A stretch of DNA of 64,000 nt from Cichorium intybus (Eukaryota > Streptophyta > Magnoliopsida > Asterales > Asteraceae). Shown here piece after piece: positions 49,381 to 60,766 of this stretch. The DNA is taken from contig CM042016.1 in the NCBI GenBank assembly GCA_023525715.1, forward strand, positions 85,411,882-85,475,881, read 5' to 3'. The notes below the pieces were generated by a model. It saw only the letters and a list, made by a program, of their open reading frames with translations. It was not told the DNA's origin and ran no database searches. Both the position numbers and the translations under genes were made by a program. The stretch's first letter is position 1; each line of letters starts with the position of its first letter.

Positions 49381-49680
49381 TTTGAATGATCAACTAAAAG
49401 ATTTTAACCCCCTGTCTATCTTTTTCTCTCTCTCTTTCTCTCTCTCTCTTCCTTTTTCTTTTGTCGACTCATCTCTTTCTTACCACAATTTCTTTCAAAA
49501 ACCTACAACTCAACAAAACACATGCGCACACACACAAGTTGCTTCAACTTATTTCAAGAAGATGGTTGGGAGTCATGGATACGTGCTGAGAATGAACATT
49601 GAACTTGTGAAACTCTTTGAACATTCCACTTTTCTACAGGTACCAATTAAGATGTCCTGCTCTCTATAACATAAAGTTTT
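49381..49680 (+). other. CT-rich leader with a short open frame, possible first exon
   Basis: A CT-rich block at 49420-49450 precedes an ATG at 49562 (MVGSHGYVLRMN), with an AG/GT-rich junction near 49639 (CTACAGGTACC). This resembles the 5' leader and first exon of a plant gene, but no following exon or protein family is recognised. It may be a gene relic or chance. Confidence 0.2.
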
Positions 49681-50164
49681 AACTTTCTTCATTCGGTTTA
49701 TCAGGCCGTGTTGCTACCAAGGGGAAAAGTAGCAGTAAAAGAAAAAGAAGGAACATAGGAAATACGTGAAACGTACTGTAAATTGTAACAAAGGAAAGAA
49801 AAACTACATCACTTCAAGCATAGGAAATGTTGGAGCAGCTAAGCTAAGGATCTGGCAAGGATCGTACCTTGGTGTGGACTGTGGAGCAAGGAGCGAAGAA
49901 AAGAACTACTCTAAGTAGAAGAAAAGCACTACTGTAAGTAGGCAGCAAAACATTCTAGAGAGCCAGAGAAATCATGATGAAGAGGAAAAAAGAAAGAAAA
50001 TGTCCAATAAAATTAAAGATCGTGTCCAAATCTGTGTAAGATAAGACCAAAAGTGAAAAAATCGGGCGACTGAAAATGAGTTTGAATTGAATAGTATAAA
50101 GCCCTCAGAAACTTATTTTGCTAATTAATATATATATAATTACAAGATTGCCACCTTGCATCTT
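49681..50164. other. Unassigned purine-rich sequence
   Basis: Runs of AAAAGAAAAAG around 49735-49810, no reading frame of note. Confidence 0.4.
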
Positions 50165-50970
<806 letters not shown>

Positions 50971-50976
<6 letters not shown>

Positions 50977-51011
50977 GATTATATGTCTAAACCATGACTA
51001 TAATTAGTATA
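50971..51011 (+). mobile_element. Scrap of copia LTR start
   Basis: TGTTGGATTATATGTCTAAA and the following bases match the first 41 bases of the D-family LTR. There is nothing of the element after that. Confidence 0.65.
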
Positions 51012-51654
51012 CCTAATTGATGGGACATCATAAAATCATGATCAGGGGGTTTTTTACCAATACCCATCGCATAAACATTGGTATACCTATCACACCATAT
51101 CACTATTTCTAATTAAAAATAAATAAATAATAAAACAAAATTGATTGGATGTACTGATATGGGATTAGGTGTTAAATGATAGTGATATGTGATTGTGTGT
51201 GATGTGTTGTGAATGGGAGCAAGGAAGATCACGAAATTGCCCATCATGGTGCATTCGGGGTGGTGTGCACAACCGTGATGGGTTGCCACATAAGCATCAC
51301 GGTTAGCCCGTGACACGTGCTCGAGATTGTCTTATATTATTTTTGTATCTGATTTATCAATGAATTTCTTAAAATTGTTCATATTTAATTACTTATGTTA
51401 TTTTTGTACACATGATTATTAAAGGTTTTTTTGTATATATATGACCAATAACTTAACGGTCATTTGTAGACAGAAAAAAAAAACATAAGTGACTATATGT
51501 GAAAAAGTTTTAAAAGTTTATGGGTAAATCATACACAAAAATAAATTCAATGACCAAATGTGGACTAAAAAACATAAATCATTAAATGTATACACGTGAT
51601 AAAGTTCATTACCCTTACATATCATTATCTATAATATTAAATATTAAAAATAGA
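51012..51654. other. Intergenic, with one arm of an inverted-repeat element
   Basis: The part 51012-51052 (AATTGATGGGACATC, then GGGGGTTTTTTACCAATACC) resembles the right arm of the element at 58929-59918. The remainder shows nothing recognisable. Confidence 0.55.
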
Positions 51655-52460
51655 ATGTGTATGATTGATAGAGATTATTCAAGATATAATAGTGGAGTGA
51701 AAAATGACAAATTTAGCTAAATTCTTGAGGCTTTTGTCAAAACGTAACCGACAAGAATAGTCATTGAAATCGCAGTTGGCTAGGGGTCAATTACGATTTT
51801 GATAACTTGTCCCTATCTCACTACAATTTTGATGACGTGTTCTATGTAATATTAACAAAAACGATTTTCTCCATCTTTGGGTTTGAAAAACTCGCAGCCA
51901 CCTGCGAGACTCTCTACAGCCAGCTGTGAGACTCTTTTTAGCCAGCTGCGATTTTGTATATCTTTTTATATTTTATTTATTATTCTTTATAATCTTTAAG
52001 GGGAGCATGGTACATGTTTCAGGCTCTACGGTACTATTTCACAGCGAAAAGTATAAGTTTGAATGCGAAATAGTAGTTGGACTGTGAAAAGTGGAAGTTT
52101 GACTGCATAGTACAGTACAATATTTTGTTTAAAAAATAAAGTTTTATAATTCTTAAAGAGAAATATAAAATGTTATAGTTATTTTAGAGGAATATCTACT
52201 TTAGAAATTTTTACCTTTTGTTATTTAAAAAAAAAAAGTTGAGATGAGTTCCTAATCTAACAAGTTATTCATTGTTGTTTGCACCGATTGGGGGTGGGAG
52301 ATTATTGATGATCAACTAAAATATGTTAGAACGTTTGTTAAGAACTACGGTTTACAATTTTCGAATCGGATAAATAATTTTGATTTATTAAATTTGATGA
52401 AAAAAATACAGGCTTGATTGATAAATCAGACATTAGTTTGTCTTTCCAACATTCATAAAT
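51655..52460 (+). mobile_element. Possible MULE terminal region
   Basis: The part 51655-51710 is the reverse complement of 23941-24000. It is followed by CTGCGA-type repeats (51880-51955) and GCGAAAAGTATAAGTTTGA-like repeats (52040-52110) shared with 24120-24450. Near 52270 a frame with VVCTDWGWEIIDDQLKYV resembles the N-terminal start of MULE proteins. Confidence 0.4.
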
Positions 52461-52940
52461 GTTTTATGTCATTAACGTATATGATGATTGGGATGTTTTT
52501 GTATTTGTATGTTGTTGAAGGTGATGGAGATATCAAATATTGAGAAAGGGAAAGCCTCCAATAAGAACATATCTAGCGGGCTAGGAAGCAATAATGTTAC
52601 AGGTAATTACATTTCTACTTTTGTACCTCAATATCATAGCCAGGCAAAATATGGTAATATTCTTGAAAACATAGTCCAATAACTTATTCATTATTCAGAT
52701 ATGAATGTGCAAGCATTGGTTCAATATGTTGGTACATATGAATTGAGGACCATCCCAGAAAGTGATAACACTCCAGAAACCAACCCTCTTTTGAACGATG
52801 CAAAATTAGCACCTTACGGGGAACCAAGAAATGTTGGTTTAGGTGTATCCGACACAGAAGCAACTAACAGTGATAACGAATGGGATGATGACTATAAAAA
52901 TACATATAGAAACATGTTATTTTATGGTACGGCCCTGTGA
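52461..52940 (+). pseudogene. Two-exon gene fragment, possible MULE N-terminal region
   Basis: The segment 52520-52682 is open (EISNIEKGKASNKNISSGLG) with a GT near 52602. The second part from 52701 (after an AG at 52697-52698) encodes MNVQALVQYVGTYELRTIPE and an acidic tail containing SDNEWDDDYKNTYRNML, ending with a TGA at 52938-52940. An acidic D/E-rich stretch followed by a YxNML-like end is seen in N-terminal regions of MULE proteins, but the match is from pattern only. It lies where a MULE gene reading inward from 51655 would start. Confidence 0.35.
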
Positions 52941-53694
52941 TAGTACAAAAGGATCTCACCCCCTGCTAAAGCGGAAACACAGGATACGATAGTACAAAAG
53001 GATCTCATAGTAAAAGTTAAAGACAACACCAACCATAGTATTATAAAGCATTACAATTTACAATAAGTTTTGAACAATTTTTAAAGAAATTAAAATACAT
53101 TCGAAAAACAACACATGCGTAATGCTTCTACAAGTGGTGTGTCTCTAGATGCCACTTACTAGATGATTCCTAAAAAAACATGTAAAATGAGGGTCAACTG
53201 GGGAAATAGTTTGTGAGTTCACAGGTTTATAATATAACATTGTTTTGAAATCATGAAAATCCGAATATTGATAAAAGTTTCCATAAATAGAAGTTCGTTG
53301 CTAACATGAGTAATAAAATCTGTTGTTAAAATGAGTATTTAAATTTCATATGTGCATAATGTTCAAGCAATGAGTTCATAACCAAATCTAACGACCGAGG
53401 GGTCCCCTATCGAGATCTACGTTTACCGCTAGCATAGATAGTATATGGTAAAATGCACTCTGTGAAACGGGCGAGCGAGTGAGGAGTTGTCTAGCTCTAA
53501 TAGTGCTATCCATAATGACCATCGGCTCAAAGAGTTAATGGGTTGTGGACCTTCATTACAAAGGCGTATTCTCACTAAATCCGTTAGTGTACTTGAACCC
53601 GGTTAAAATTTCAATCCGTGATGTTGATTTTGGTGGAATGTTTTATAAAAAGTTTGTTTCTTTTCTAAAAAAGTTTATTAAAGGGGAATGTGAC
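52941..53694. other. Retroelement-like debris
   Basis: A direct repeat of GATAGTACAAAAGGATCTCA lies at about 52938 and 52987. The remaining part resembles LTR or leader sequence but lacks ends. The open frame across 53545-53826 spans the junction with the duplicated arm and is not a gene. Confidence 0.45.
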
Positions 53695-55877
53695 AATGTG
53701 TTTCAACTCCACGCAGAGAACTTCTACACATTAATCAAGTTTCCTTGTTTTTTCAAAGCCCATATGGTTGTTCTCTTCGGCATTCGTCATGACTTTGAAT
53801 ATATAATTAGGCAACTTACCCGATAGTGGTTCGTCTATAGAATATTCAAGCTTACCTAGGTACACATCGCACATCAAGAAAAAGTTTAATAGCTGAACAA
53901 ATATAAAAATCCTCCTCTTCACAATGGCAAACAACATTTTTAGAGGTCATTTTTTGTATCGGAGACTAACATGTTGACAACAGCTTATATGGCACGAAAT
54001 AGTATGCAATTTCTTGCGTATTTGACTACGATTTCTGGGCACCTTGACCGCAATATCTGTGTTTTATCAACTAGCCTATTACTCAATATTGAGTTTTCAT
54101 GAATAGTGACATCACATTATCATTACAATATTGAAATGACAAATCACCTTTAGATGCAGTTTTGCGTGTAGACATACCATGCTAGTTTACTTATAAACTC
54201 AAATTCATATTTGTCGTATAACTTATTGTGTTTAATGACTGCTGAAAGGGGTTCCTCGAGCATAGCTTTATGATACCAAGAATATGTTGTTTTATAGTTG
54301 TTAGAAGTCATGTCTAATTGTTATTATATGGAAATTGTCAACATTTATCTCCAAATGTCAAAGTTTGTTTATGTTTTTTTATCTCATAATACATGGTCCA
54401 CTCCTGGAATAGCTAATGAGTTGACAACCCTTTGAGAAATTAGTAAGATGAGTTATTGATACGAATGTGTTACTCATGACCCAGGTTTAACGCCTTGTTC
54501 AACAAAGCAAGTGCTCGGTTTCACGTATCTCAAGTTCATGGACCTTATTTCGACATCTAACATTTAACTAAGATTATATTCGCTTTAAGTAGATTGTCGT
54601 TTGTTTTGTCACTTACATACCAAAACATGTTGCTACCTTTCTAGGGAAATATCACTTCAAAAGTACCCCCTTCTCAAAAATTCTTTTAAGCAATCATTCT
54701 ATCTACTATCAATTAATATCTAGCAAGCTACCTCATTTTTTCCCTTGTTAGTTGTTACTTGAGCTTGCATCGGTACCTGAAAATACATGTCATACATTCA
54801 TATTACGTAAATTATAACAAGTACCATGGTAATCTAGCAAAGCATCTCTAATAATTAGTAAATAAAACGACATTTATCTACCACAAATAGGTTAGATAAT
54901 GCTTGAACAGTAACGAATAAATCATCCAACTTTCTTTTGGGTTAATAAAATATACAGGAAGCCATTTCGTCACTAGTGAACAAATGTCAACTTGATTATC
55001 TCACATACTTGCTAATTAAGCTCCCATATTAGAAATTTTATGACAAATTTATTGTGATGGCCAATGTTATCTTAAAGTTGTGACCACGTCATTATAATCG
55101 AGTCCGGACCGATGTCAATTATGAGACAAAATATGCAACCCTTTTTTTATCAAACCTAAAAAGGTGGAAATATGTAGGACAAAGGCACGCTCTCAGTTCC
55201 TCATATATGCTAAAGATATAATTGCCCTTCTCATATTGAAATAGCCTTAGAAAGTTTGTAGGGCTAAATGTGTTAGAAAATCTCGTAGAATAATGGAGGA
55301 CACAGATGAAAGATCCACACCCACCTGAAATTTCTAAAAGCCCCAAAGCCTTATGTATCCTAATTATATTCAAATCTAAACTTTGAGGCAGTGAGGCTTG
55401 GAACAGATGACCTGAGTGTGTATGTTTAATTGATTAGACATAAAGAAAAAGTTCCAAATTGATAGATATTCAATTGCAAAGGAGAAGAGTCTTAATGTGT
55501 AACCTAATTGGTTTGCCACTTCAAGAAGTGCTGATGAATGTCAGTCAAAGAAGAACTATGTTAATGGAAATGCTTGAGGGAGAGGGATTCAACAGTAATC
55601 ATAAAGTTTTAAGAATAATGCTCAAGTGTATTGAGGTTCAGAGTACGCACCTGATTCATACTAAAACACCCATTGCATCCTGTCCTTATGCTTCTCCAAG
55701 ATCTCCATCACAGCTTCAGTATATGCAGCTTCTTCTTCATCTTCAAAACCATCATTACTGTTCATAACAACATCATTTCCACCCTGGAAACCTTTAATCT
55801 CCATTACAATAACATATAACCCCTTCATCACGTACCCTGAAACAGGCAACTTTAAATCTGGAATGTAACAGTAACTC
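53695..55877 (-). repeat. Inverted segmental duplication, arm 2
   Basis: Partner of 18590-21835. It contains the 3' end of the full-length F-box gene and its downstream region, without the 1.1 kb and hAT MITE present in arm 1. Confidence 0.88.
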
Positions 55878-56635
55878 GTGATTTTAGGAATCTCTACATT
55901 ACCCATCACAGTTTCCGAAGCTGAATGTACCCATTCCTTCACCTCTCTGAGTTTTTCCCCGCTTAGAAAAAGCCTCCCTCTTCTCCCTGAACCAGTAATA
56001 GAGATCTCTTCCAACATTGGGAGATCCTTAAGGATTAACAACAACATCCGATGCGATAGCATCACATCATACAGACACTGAAACAAGATGCCACTTTGCT
56101 GGTTATACAAATCATATATTAACACGATGTTTTCTTCTTCATCCCTAATTTGATTAAGATAGAATCCATCCTTATCACGAACTGATTTTGGCGACAGAAA
56201 TACAAACGATTCGATTCTGTACCCAAACTTAACCCTCCACTTGAACAAACAACGATTATCAATACCTATCTCACTGAAAGAGGGGATTGCGACACATAAG
56301 GACTTCACTCCTTTAAACTTCCTCAAAAACCTAATGGCAGATCCAAAAAACTCGTAGTAAAACGACGAAAGTTCAGGCGGAAGCTGCCTACTTGGGGTGT
56401 AATTACTGACGGTGTTCTTATCGGGAATTCGCCGGTGCAAGAAAGGAGCAGGGAAGGAAATGGCATCGACTTGAACTACAATCGAGGAGAAACGTTTGGA
56501 AACGAGATAACAACAGATTAGGGTTTTCGAATCGATTAATTTGTTTAAAACTTGGAGGATTATTTCGTCTGGCAAACGAGTAAATGAAGATGAAGCATTT
56601 GCGTCTTCTTTGCGCGATTTCACGATGTTCTTCAT
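55661..56635 (-). CDS. F-box protein, AUF1/At5g46170-like
   Basis: F-box proteins connect substrates to SCF ubiquitin ligases. The start is taken as the ATG at 56635 (MKNIVKSRKEDANASSSF); an ATG at 56698 adds 21 residues (MERPIRALVFLC) unlike the family. The F-box is at residues about 17-63 (FTRLPDEIILQVLNKLIDSK, then a conserved CYLVSKRFSSIV). After a variable middle part, the C-terminus has SITGSGRRGRLFLSG, LPVSGYVMKGLYVIVMEI and an acidic DGFEDEEEAAYTEAV. This layout resembles the plant AUF1/AUF2 group of single-exon F-box genes. Length is 324 residues and the frame has no break. A truncated inverted copy is at 18590. Function of the substrate side is unknown. Confidence 0.83.
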   Translation of the reverse strand: MKNIVKSRKEDANASSSFTRLPDEIILQVLNKLIDSKTLICCYLVSKRFSSIVVQVDAISFPAPFLHRRIPDKNTVSNYTPSRQLPPELSSFYYEFFGSAIRFLRKFKGVKSLCVAIPSFSEIGIDNRCLFKWRVKFGYRIESFVFLSPKSVRDKDGFYLNQIRDEEENIVLIYDLYNQQSGILFQCLYDVMLSHRMLLLILKDLPMLEEISITGSGRRGRLFLSGEKLREVKEWVHSASETVMGNVEIPKITSYCYIPDLKLPVSGYVMKGLYVIVMEIKGFQGGNDVVMNSNDGFEDEEEAAYTEAVMEILEKHKDRMQWVF

Positions 56636-56939
56636 TGTTGAACTAGTGATCAATGGTCTGGTGCAAAGGAATACCAGAGCCCTAATCGGTCTTTCCAAAC
56701 GTAATACTGTATTACTTCTATCCTTTTAATTTCCAGGAAAATTAACAAATAAGGTTTGATTTTTAAAAAAATTACAAAAATATTTTAGACGAATTACGAG
56801 TTTAGTCCCTATAATTTTTCGCTTTATATAATTACCGTTTCATTAATTTGACTTTAGAGAAAATCCATTATTTTTATGAGAATTATAAGGGTGCACGGAG
56901 TAAACAACTAGATCGAAGCGGGCTCGATGGGGGATGGGG

Positions 56940-56980
56940 GCGGTACCGCCGGTACCGCCGGTACCTCCGGTACCGCTGCC
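56940..56980. repeat. Nine-base GGTACCGCC repeat
   Basis: Four units of GGTACC separated by GCC or TCC just inside the left end of the Harbinger element. Confidence 0.85.
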
Positions 56981-57109
56981 CCTCCTCCTTGCGGGTTCGG
57001 CGGTTTCGGCATTGTAGCGGGTGAGGGAGGATGGTGAACCCGATGATCCCAGCCACATTTATAAAAAAAAAAAAAAATTTAATAATTAAAAAATTACATT
57101 CCCCTCATC

Positions 57110-57226
57110 CCTATAAATACCACACCTCCACTCCTTCACAAATCACACCTTCACTCTTCTTTCTTCTCTCATTTTCTCTCAAAAACCCTTTGCCCTCTAT
57201 TTTATAAAAAACTCTTTTTTTATAAA
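57110..57226 (+). promoter_or_regulatory. Promoter and leader of Harbinger ORF1
   Basis: CCCTATAAATACC at 57108-57120 provides a TATA box about 110 bases before the ATG. A CT-rich leader follows. Confidence 0.6.
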
Positions 57227-58519
57227 ATGGATTCAAATCGTGGTAAATCCAAACGTCGCAGTTCCTCACAAAGCAGGAGCCGTGAAGTTCCCCCAACCCC
57301 ATCCCCACACATTTACAGTTACACACAATACCCCAACCAATTCCAACAAAACTTTTCACAATATCCCAACCAATTCCAACAATATCAAACTCAGTTTCCA
57401 CAATACCCCAACCAATTCCAACAATGCTACGTCCCGGACACTTCTCATTTCCGTAACCAAGTGGAGTCCAGTGATGAAACCATTCCACCCTCGGATAACG
57501 AGGAGGAGCAAGAGGACGAGCAAGTGGAGGAGCAAGAGGACGAGCAAGTGGAGGAGCAAGAGGAGCAGCATGCAGATGACCAGGAGGACGCAGAGGAGGT
57601 TGTCCCAGAGACACAACCCTCTACGCGTAAAAGGAATTACACCCACCGAGTAAAACGCAGAATTTGGGAGGAGAGGGAGGAGGTCGCCTTGGCGAAGGCA
57701 TACATTAGTTGTTCTGAGGACCAAGAACGCGGAAACACCCAACGGTCCGACTCTTTTTGGCAGAATGTTTTGGAACATTTCCAGGCGCAAATTCCAGGTA
57801 CCGATCGGACCAAGCATCAAGTCAACTCCAAGTACAAAGATATGCTAAATAAGGTAAATAAGTTCAATTGTATTTACAACAATAAAATGAACATGCGTGC
57901 CAGTGGGAGGGGGGATGCGGATGTTTTACAGGCCACCCATTCAGAGTACCGGAAATTGTACCGGTCCAGTTTCTCACATACAGGGGCATGGGAAATACTC
58001 AAAGAGCATGCCAAATGGGAAACGGTCAAAGAAATGGGGATGCATTCCCCACATCATTCCGCCAAACGAAGTAAGACATCCGGCTCCAACCAATTCACCA
58101 ACTCTCCTTCTGATGCACACTTTTCGCCTCAACCAATCGATCTTGATGAAGCTTCCCCACAACCATCATCACATTCCCGGCAAAGAAAAGGGAAAAATGT
58201 AGCTGGATCTTCATCAATGCCAGATGGTTATCAGACCATCGTCGATAAGATATCCGCACTGGCGAATATTAATGAGGCAGAAGCGCAGAAGAAGGAAACC
58301 CTCCGTGCAAAGAAAATGGCTGTTTTGGAGAAACATGAGGAAGAATTGACGAGAAAATCGGCCCTCCTTGAGCAAGAGATCGAAGCGCTCAAAAGGTCTC
58401 GTGAACAAAAAGACTTAAAATTCTTCCTTAAATCACATGATCATTTGACCGGATCAAAATTGGCATTGGTTCTTGGGAAGAAACAGGAAATTGCAGAAAT
58501 GTATGGGTGGGAACTTTAG
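57227..58519 (+). CDS. Harbinger ORF1: Myb/SANT-like, NAM-associated C-terminal protein
   Basis: The protein of 430 residues starts MDSNRGKSKRRS. In the PIF/Harbinger group this DNA-binding partner brings the transposase to element ends and into the nucleus. Residues about 20-70 are rich in Q, N, P and Y with repeated YPNQFQQ. Residues 85-125 are strongly acidic with EEQEDEQV repeats. At 142-250 is the trihelix/SANT-like region (RIWEEREEVALAKAYISCS, FWQNVLEHF, SKYKDMLNKVNKFNCIY). From about 250 follow a basic KRSK patch, a Ser-rich linker and a coiled coil (residues 355-410) of the NAM-associated C-terminal type. Such proteins are often labelled NAM-like or glutathione S-transferase T3-like in plant annotation; neither name fits. 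The gene is a single exon without damage. Confidence 0.9.
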   Translation: MDSNRGKSKRRSSSQSRSREVPPTPSPHIYSYTQYPNQFQQNFSQYPNQFQQYQTQFPQYPNQFQQCYVPDTSHFRNQVESSDETIPPSDNEEEQEDEQVEEQEDEQVEEQEEQHADDQEDAEEVVPETQPSTRKRNYTHRVKRRIWEEREEVALAKAYISCSEDQERGNTQRSDSFWQNVLEHFQAQIPGTDRTKHQVNSKYKDMLNKVNKFNCIYNNKMNMRASGRGDADVLQATHSEYRKLYRSSFSHTGAWEILKEHAKWETVKEMGMHSPHHSAKRSKTSGSNQFTNSPSDAHFSPQPIDLDEASPQPSSHSRQRKGKNVAGSSSMPDGYQTIVDKISALANINEAEAQKKETLRAKKMAVLEKHEEELTRKSALLEQEIEALKRSREQKDLKFFLKSHDHLTGSKLALVLGKKQEIAEMYGWEL

Positions 58520-58874
58520 GATTTTTATTTCCGTTTTTAAGATTTTTATTTCCGTATTTAGGCTTTTTTTTTCTTGTACCGGTGTGTTTTTTAATTAAAT
58601 GTAATTTGAATTTTCTTTAAATTTTGTGCATTTTATTATTATTTCTAATATTAAATTAAGTGTTAAAATTAATTTATTCATTTAATTAAAACATTTAAAT
58701 ATCAAATATATGATGTGGCATTGTGGGTTCAGTGGGTTCAGTGGGTACTGGTTGCATGGGTGAAAGATTGGTGAAAGATTGGTGAAAGATGGGGAAAATG
58801 GAAGTGAGAGGAGAGAGAAAAGCTGACGTGGCGTGTGGGTTCAGTGGGATGGGAGGGATCTACTCCCCCCACCC
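58520..58874 (+). other. 3' region of Harbinger element
   Basis: AT-rich non-coding part with repeated TTGGTGAAAGA (58768-58795) and GTGGGTTCAGTGGGTTCAGT (58732), then the right terminal repeat. Confidence 0.7.
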
Positions 58875-58928
58875 TAAGAAAACCTTGGACTAGTAATTAT
58901 AAGTTAGTTCCTATAATTTTTAAACGGG

Positions 58929-59918
<990 letters not shown>

Positions 59919-59929
59919 CCCTTTTTAAA

Positions 59930-60374
59930 CTGAGATAATTACGGTTTGAGTTAATTGCATTTTTGGTCCTTGTGGTTTGTCAAAAATTGCTAATTTGGTC
60001 TAAAAGGTTTTGGACTAGCATCACTGGTCCAAAATATGAATTTTATCGCAGTTTTGGTCCAAATTTTTTTAAAAATACTTAAACTAATGAATTTACCATT
60101 TTCATTTTATTTTCTACTTTTTAAAGTTAATTTTAGCTTTTTATGATTTAAAAAAAATAAAGAAAATAAAAGCATTGTAATTTGTATCAGCTTTGTTGAT
60201 TTACGATTACCACGTAATCGATTTCGGATTTTGGGGAGGGTACGATTCACGTGTTGATTTACGATTACCACAGTCGTCGTCGACTACAGAGGGAAAGAAG
60301 GGAGACGAAGGGTTTATCTTGGGGTTTACGAATCACGTGTTTCGGATTGCATGACAAAAAACCCAATAAAAACT
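59930..60374. other. Unassigned sequence
   Basis: TTGATTTACGATTACCAC is repeated at 60197 and 60254. No gene recognised. Confidence 0.4.
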
Positions 60375-60551
60375 TTTCAATGGTTAATTCTATGGTGCCG
60401 ATAGAACCGAAACCAAAGACCCGAAAAACTGATTTTCATAAAACCCAGAACCGCGAACCGTATCATTTAACGTAAATCGGTTCCGGCTCAGTCCGGGTTC
60501 GGGTCGGGTACTCAGGTCGGGTCGGTTCCTGGTCCAAAAAGCTCATCCCTA
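60375..60551. mobile_element. hAT-like MITE end, one-sided remnant
   Basis: It ends GCTCATCCCTA, the complement of TAGGGATGAGC, and is filled with CCGAACC/GGTCGGG pieces like the complete MITE at 20091. No opposite end or target duplication was found. Confidence 0.45.
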
Positions 60552-60600
60552 CACCCCACCCGTCCCCTTTCCCCCTCCGCTTTCTCTATCTACCCCTCTC

Positions 60601-60626
60601 ATCTATCTATCTATCTATCTATCTCT
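60601..60626. repeat. CTAT microsatellite
   Basis: About six CTAT units. Confidence 0.9.
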
Positions 60627-60766
60627 CATAAAGATACAGATGAAACCCAACACCTTGAACAATCCTAGATTTCTAAAATCAAGAACAACCCATGAACAAT
60701 CCTAGATTTCTAACGTCGAATCTCATAACCAGTTTTAACCTCCCCTTTTGAATCTGACTCAAACTA

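Larger units (their letters stand above)
56889..58874 (+). mobile_element. PIF/Harbinger element carrying only ORF1
   Basis: The left end GGGTGCACGGAGTA is mirrored by TACTCCCCCCACCC at the right end. Both sides carry the trinucleotide TAA (56886-56888 and 58875-58877). The 3-bp TAA duplication and GGG-type ends mark PIF/Harbinger. The element has 1986 bases. It contains one intact Myb/SANT-like ORF1 gene and no DDE transposase, so it must depend on another element for movement. Confidence 0.92.

Noticed and set aside
53545..53826. 93-codon open frame
   Set aside because: It runs across the junction between retroelement debris and the duplicated arm, and the right part is antisense to the duplicated segment. 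No family pattern.
57227..58519. Host transcription factor or glutathione transferase
   Set aside because: These names come from common automatic labels. The TAA duplication and terminal repeats enclose the gene, so it is a transposon ORF1.
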